6,416 bases of DNA, taken from assembly GCA_021160985.1 (NCBI GenBank), contig JAGHBN010000073.1, positions 1 through 6,416 of the forward strand. Reading direction: 5' to 3'. Below the pieces are notes generated by a model. The model was not told the origin of the DNA, made no database searches, and was given only the letters and a program-made list of their open reading frames with translations. Source of the stretch: Thermococcus sp. (GTDB lineage: Archaea > Methanobacteriota_B > Thermococci > Thermococcales > Thermococcaceae). The translations under genes were made by a program, and so were the position numbers. Below are positions 4,452 through 6,416 of this stretch, piece by piece. Positions within the stretch are counted from its first letter, which is position 1. Each line of letters starts with the position of its first letter.

Positions 4452-5591
4452 ATGTTCTGGCTCAAGACGAGAATCATCGAGGGCAGGGGCTCCCTTGAGA
4501 AGCTCAAAAAGGAAGCTGAGGGGCACGAGAGGGTTCTCATTCTGTCGAGCAACTCGATGAAGAGGCATGGTTTTCTCAGCGAGGCCGAGGACTACGTGAT
4601 GGAAGCCGGTGCGGAGGTCTTCTCGATAACCGGCCTTCCGGCGGAGCCGAGCGTGGAAACAATAGAGGAGTTCCTGCCGAAGGTGAGGGAGTTCGAACCT
4701 GACCTTCTCGTTGCCCTCGGCGGAGGAAGCGTAATAGATGCGACCAAGGCTCTGAAGGTCTTCTACGACGCCCCCGAGCTGGAATTCGAGGAGATAGCCT
4801 TCATTGACCGCTTCTCAAAGCCAAAGCCTGTTCCAAAGCTGAAGACGAGACTCATAGCGATACCCTCAACGAGCGGGGCTGGAAGTGAAGTGTCAGCTGC
4901 AAGCGTGCTGAAGAAGGGCGGAATCAAGTACAACATCGTTACGCCCGAGATAGCGCCCGACGTGGCGATCCTCGATCCCCGCCTGCCGATGACGATGCCG
5001 AGGGAAGTCGCCAGAAACTCCGGTCTAGACGTCCTTGTCCACGGGATAGAGGCGTACACCACCAAGGTGGCAAACGACTTCAGCGACGCAATGGCGATTA
5101 GGGCGATAAAGACAGTTTACAAGTGGCTTCCGCTCTCGGTCAAGGACGACGAAGAGGCCCGCGAGAAAGTCCACTACGCGGCGACTATGGCGGGTATAGC
5201 ATTCCTGAACGCTCGTCTCGGCCTCTGCCACGCGATGAGCCACAAGGCCGCTTGGCTCGGTCCGCACGGCCTGCTCAACGCAATATTCCTGCCCCACGTG
5301 ATGGAGTTCAACGCCAAGAGGAGCGACTATGCGAGAAAGCGCTACGCGGAGATAGCGAGGGAGCTCGGCTTCCAGACTGCAAAAGACCTCATCGAGGTCG
5401 TTAAGGAGCTCAACGAGATGCTCGGAGTGCCAACACTGGGCGAGCTCGTTGATGAAGAAACTTTTATGGCGAGGCTCGACGAGATGGCGGAGAAGGCCTA
5501 CCGCGACGGGCTTACAGCCTTCAACCCCGTCGAGCTGAAGCCGGAGGAGATAAGGGAGCTGTACCTGAAGGTGTTTTACGGGAGAGGGTGA
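4452..5591 (+). CDS. Iron-containing (group III) alcohol dehydrogenase
   Basis: This is a 379-residue NAD(P)-dependent alcohol dehydrogenase of the iron-activated family (relatives: FucO, butanol dehydrogenases), which interconverts alcohols and aldehydes in the cytosol; in Thermococcales such enzymes are thought to dispose of reductant or detoxify aldehydes. The N-terminal nucleotide-binding half carries L-G-G-G-S-V-I-D-A-T-K (89-99) and I-P-S-T-S-G-A-G-S-E-V (137-147). The C-terminal helical half carries the metal ligands: D193 and H197 in G-L-D-V-L-V-H-G-I-E-A-Y, H260 in L-C-H-A-M-S-H, and H272 in G-P-H-G-L-L-N-A; H264 is the conserved nearby histidine. All four ligands are present, so the enzyme should be active. 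ATG 4452 is set by GGTGAG just upstream. The gene is divergent from the small acidic-protein gene and convergent with the MFS gene. Substrate and the choice of NADH or NADPH cannot be read from the sequence. Confidence 0.95.
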   Translation: MFWLKTRIIEGRGSLEKLKKEAEGHERVLILSSNSMKRHGFLSEAEDYVMEAGAEVFSITGLPAEPSVETIEEFLPKVREFEPDLLVALGGGSVIDATKALKVFYDAPELEFEEIAFIDRFSKPKPVPKLKTRLIAIPSTSGAGSEVSAASVLKKGGIKYNIVTPEIAPDVAILDPRLPMTMPREVARNSGLDVLVHGIEAYTTKVANDFSDAMAIRAIKTVYKWLPLSVKDDEEAREKVHYAATMAGIAFLNARLGLCHAMSHKAAWLGPHGLLNAIFLPHVMEFNAKRSDYARKRYAEIARELGFQTAKDLIEVVKELNEMLGVPTLGELVDEETFMARLDEMAEKAYRDGLTAFNPVELKPEEIRELYLKVFYGRG

Positions 5592-5599
5592 AAGGAGCC

Positions 5600-5619
5600 A
5601 AAAAGAAAAGGCGGAAAAG
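5600..5619 (-). terminator. T-rich terminator of the MFS transporter gene
   Basis: Just past the MFS stop the minus strand reads as repeated T runs (CCTTTTCC, CCTTTTCTTTTTGG). This hairpin-free T-rich pattern is typical of archaeal termination. It occupies the gap between the two convergent genes. Confidence 0.5.
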
Positions 5620-5623
5620 GGCG

Positions 5624-6416
5624 CTAAGCGACCTCAACGTCCCTTTCCCCTTCATTTTCGACCTCATGTATCCTTCCGCCCTTCATGACTTCTCTCGTTG
5701 CAAGGACAAGGAGCGCCAGGAACAGGTAAACTGCTGCCGCCCCACCGAAGAGCACCGAGTAGGCCTCCTCCGTCGGGATTTTAATCTGCACGAACTCCGG
5801 AGCCCCCGGCGGGTGGAAGAGGACGTAGTAGGTGCTCATTATTGTTCCCGCTATTGCCGGCCCCCAGGTCGAACCGAAGTTCCTGAAGAGGCTGTTTGCA
5901 CCTGTTGCGACGCCCATGATCCTCGGCGGGACGCTGAAGACTAAGATGTTTATCAGCGAGATGTTCATGAGGGTTATCCCCGCTCCGACTACTGCAATCA
6001 TGGCGACGTACTGCGGCAGCGAGAGGCTGGTGGCGTATTTTGACATGAAAGCGAGGCCCGCGCTGGCCACCAGAGCGCCCGTGAGGGCTATTGGCTTTGC
6101 GCCGACCTTTGGCATCAGTTTTCCGGCGAGCGGGGCCAGTATAAGCATCACGAGGGCCTGGGGGGTCATGAGGAGGCCGCTCTGGAGTATCGTCTTGCCG
6201 AAGCCGTAGGGTTCCGGCATCTGGAATATGTAGGTGTTCGCCTGGCTCATCATCGAGATTCCGAAGGCCGCGAACATTATTCCAACGTTCACTATGGCCG
6301 GGTTGCGCGAGGTTATGATGTCAAGCGGAAGGAGCGGGTTCTCCACCCTCTTCTCCCAGATACCGAGGAGTATGAAGCCGACTATAGAGACCGCAAAGAG
6401 GAGGAGCGTTTGAGTC
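5624..6416 (-). CDS. MFS transporter, DHA2 (EmrB/QacA-like) family, C-terminal part
   Basis: The minus-strand frame runs from the window edge to TAG at 5626-5624, giving 263 complete codons; the N-terminal part is outside. The fragment has about seven or eight hydrophobic segments, consistent with the last half of a 14-span drug:H+ antiporter. Features seen, counted from the first full codon at 6415: span T-L-L-L-F-A-V-S-I-V-G at 3-13; the loop W-E-K-R-V-E-N-P-L-L-P-L at 20-31, typical of the middle of DHA2 proteins; a motif-A-like loop G-K-L-M-P-K-V-G-A-K-P centred near 98; and P-P-R-I-M-G-V-A-T-G-A-N-S-L-F-R-N-F-G near 163-181, the arginine/glycine motif common in this family. The tail after the last span is charged and ends D-V-E-V-A. 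It probably exports toxic or organic compounds using the proton or sodium gradient; the substrate is unknown. The apparent GTG start at 6346 is internal. Confidence 0.9.
   Translation of the reverse strand, partial: TQTLLLFAVSIVGFILLGIWEKRVENPLLPLDIITSRNPAIVNVGIMFAAFGISMMSQANTYIFQMPEPYGFGKTILQSGLLMTPQALVMLILAPLAGKLMPKVGAKPIALTGALVASAGLAFMSKYATSLSLPQYVAMIAVVGAGITLMNISLINILVFSVPPRIMGVATGANSLFRNFGSTWGPAIAGTIMSTYYVLFHPPGAPEFVQIKIPTEEAYSVLFGGAAAVYLFLALLVLATREVMKGGRIHEVENEGERDVEVA

Noticed and set aside
5588..5944. Plus-strand open frame after the ADH gene
   Set aside because: It lies antisense to the MFS transporter, is rich in Arg/Cys/Pro with no recognisable domain, and is a shadow of that gene.
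5832..6209. Plus-strand open frame with hydrophobic residues
   Set aside because: It is the antisense of MFS membrane segments; the minus-strand reading gives family motifs.

Overview
The window looks like a chromosomal segment from a hyperthermophilic archaeon of the order Thermococcales (Thermococcus/Pyrococcus type). The evidence is an Alba chromatin protein, BRE/TATA-type promoters (TTTAAG- and TTTAAC-like boxes), very short leaders, GGTG-type ribosome binding sites about 5-7 nt before starts, Lys/Glu-rich proteins with AGG/AAG/GAG codons, and genes typical of that order (THEP1 NTPase, MtnA-type isomerase, iron-type alcohol dehydrogenase). The genus is inferred; no rRNA is present.

Layout. 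1-501 (minus): the N-terminal 167 residues of an unrecognised exported or membrane protein, cut by the window edge and AT-rich, probably starting at TTG. 502-714: divergent promoter region containing an inverted repeat and the alba promoter. 715-990 (plus): Alba. 1102-1776 (plus): a predicted membrane-anchored winged-HTH regulator with a Ser/Thr-rich outer linker, starting at TTG. 1826-2359 (plus): two CBS domains plus a C-terminal four-cysteine zinc-ribbon-like tail. 2349-2891 (minus): THEP1-type NTPase, overlapping the CBS gene tail-to-tail by 11 bp. 2947-4020 (plus): MtnA-type methylthioribose-1-phosphate isomerase, divergent from THEP1 across 55 bp with two face-to-face promoters. 4037-4333 (minus): a small acidic protein of unknown function, convergent with mtnA over a hairpin that covers its stop codon, and probably translated from a leaderless mRNA. 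4452-5591 (plus): iron-type (group III) alcohol dehydrogenase. 5624-6416 (minus): C-terminal part of a DHA2-like MFS drug exporter, cut by the window edge.

The genes are mostly single transcription units with their own promoters, alternating in strand, so no multi-gene operon is evident. They cover chromatin (Alba), sensing and regulation (membrane HTH, CBS-Zn), nucleotide and methylthioadenosine metabolism (THEP1, MtnA), redox metabolism (ADH) and export (MFS). I see no mobile element, CRISPR array, tRNA or rRNA. The most interesting items are the membrane-tethered HTH protein with an inverted repeat beside its own promoter, the AT-rich exported-protein gene with another inverted repeat upstream, and the compact overlapping signals at gene borders. 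No multi-gene novel system is convincingly visible.
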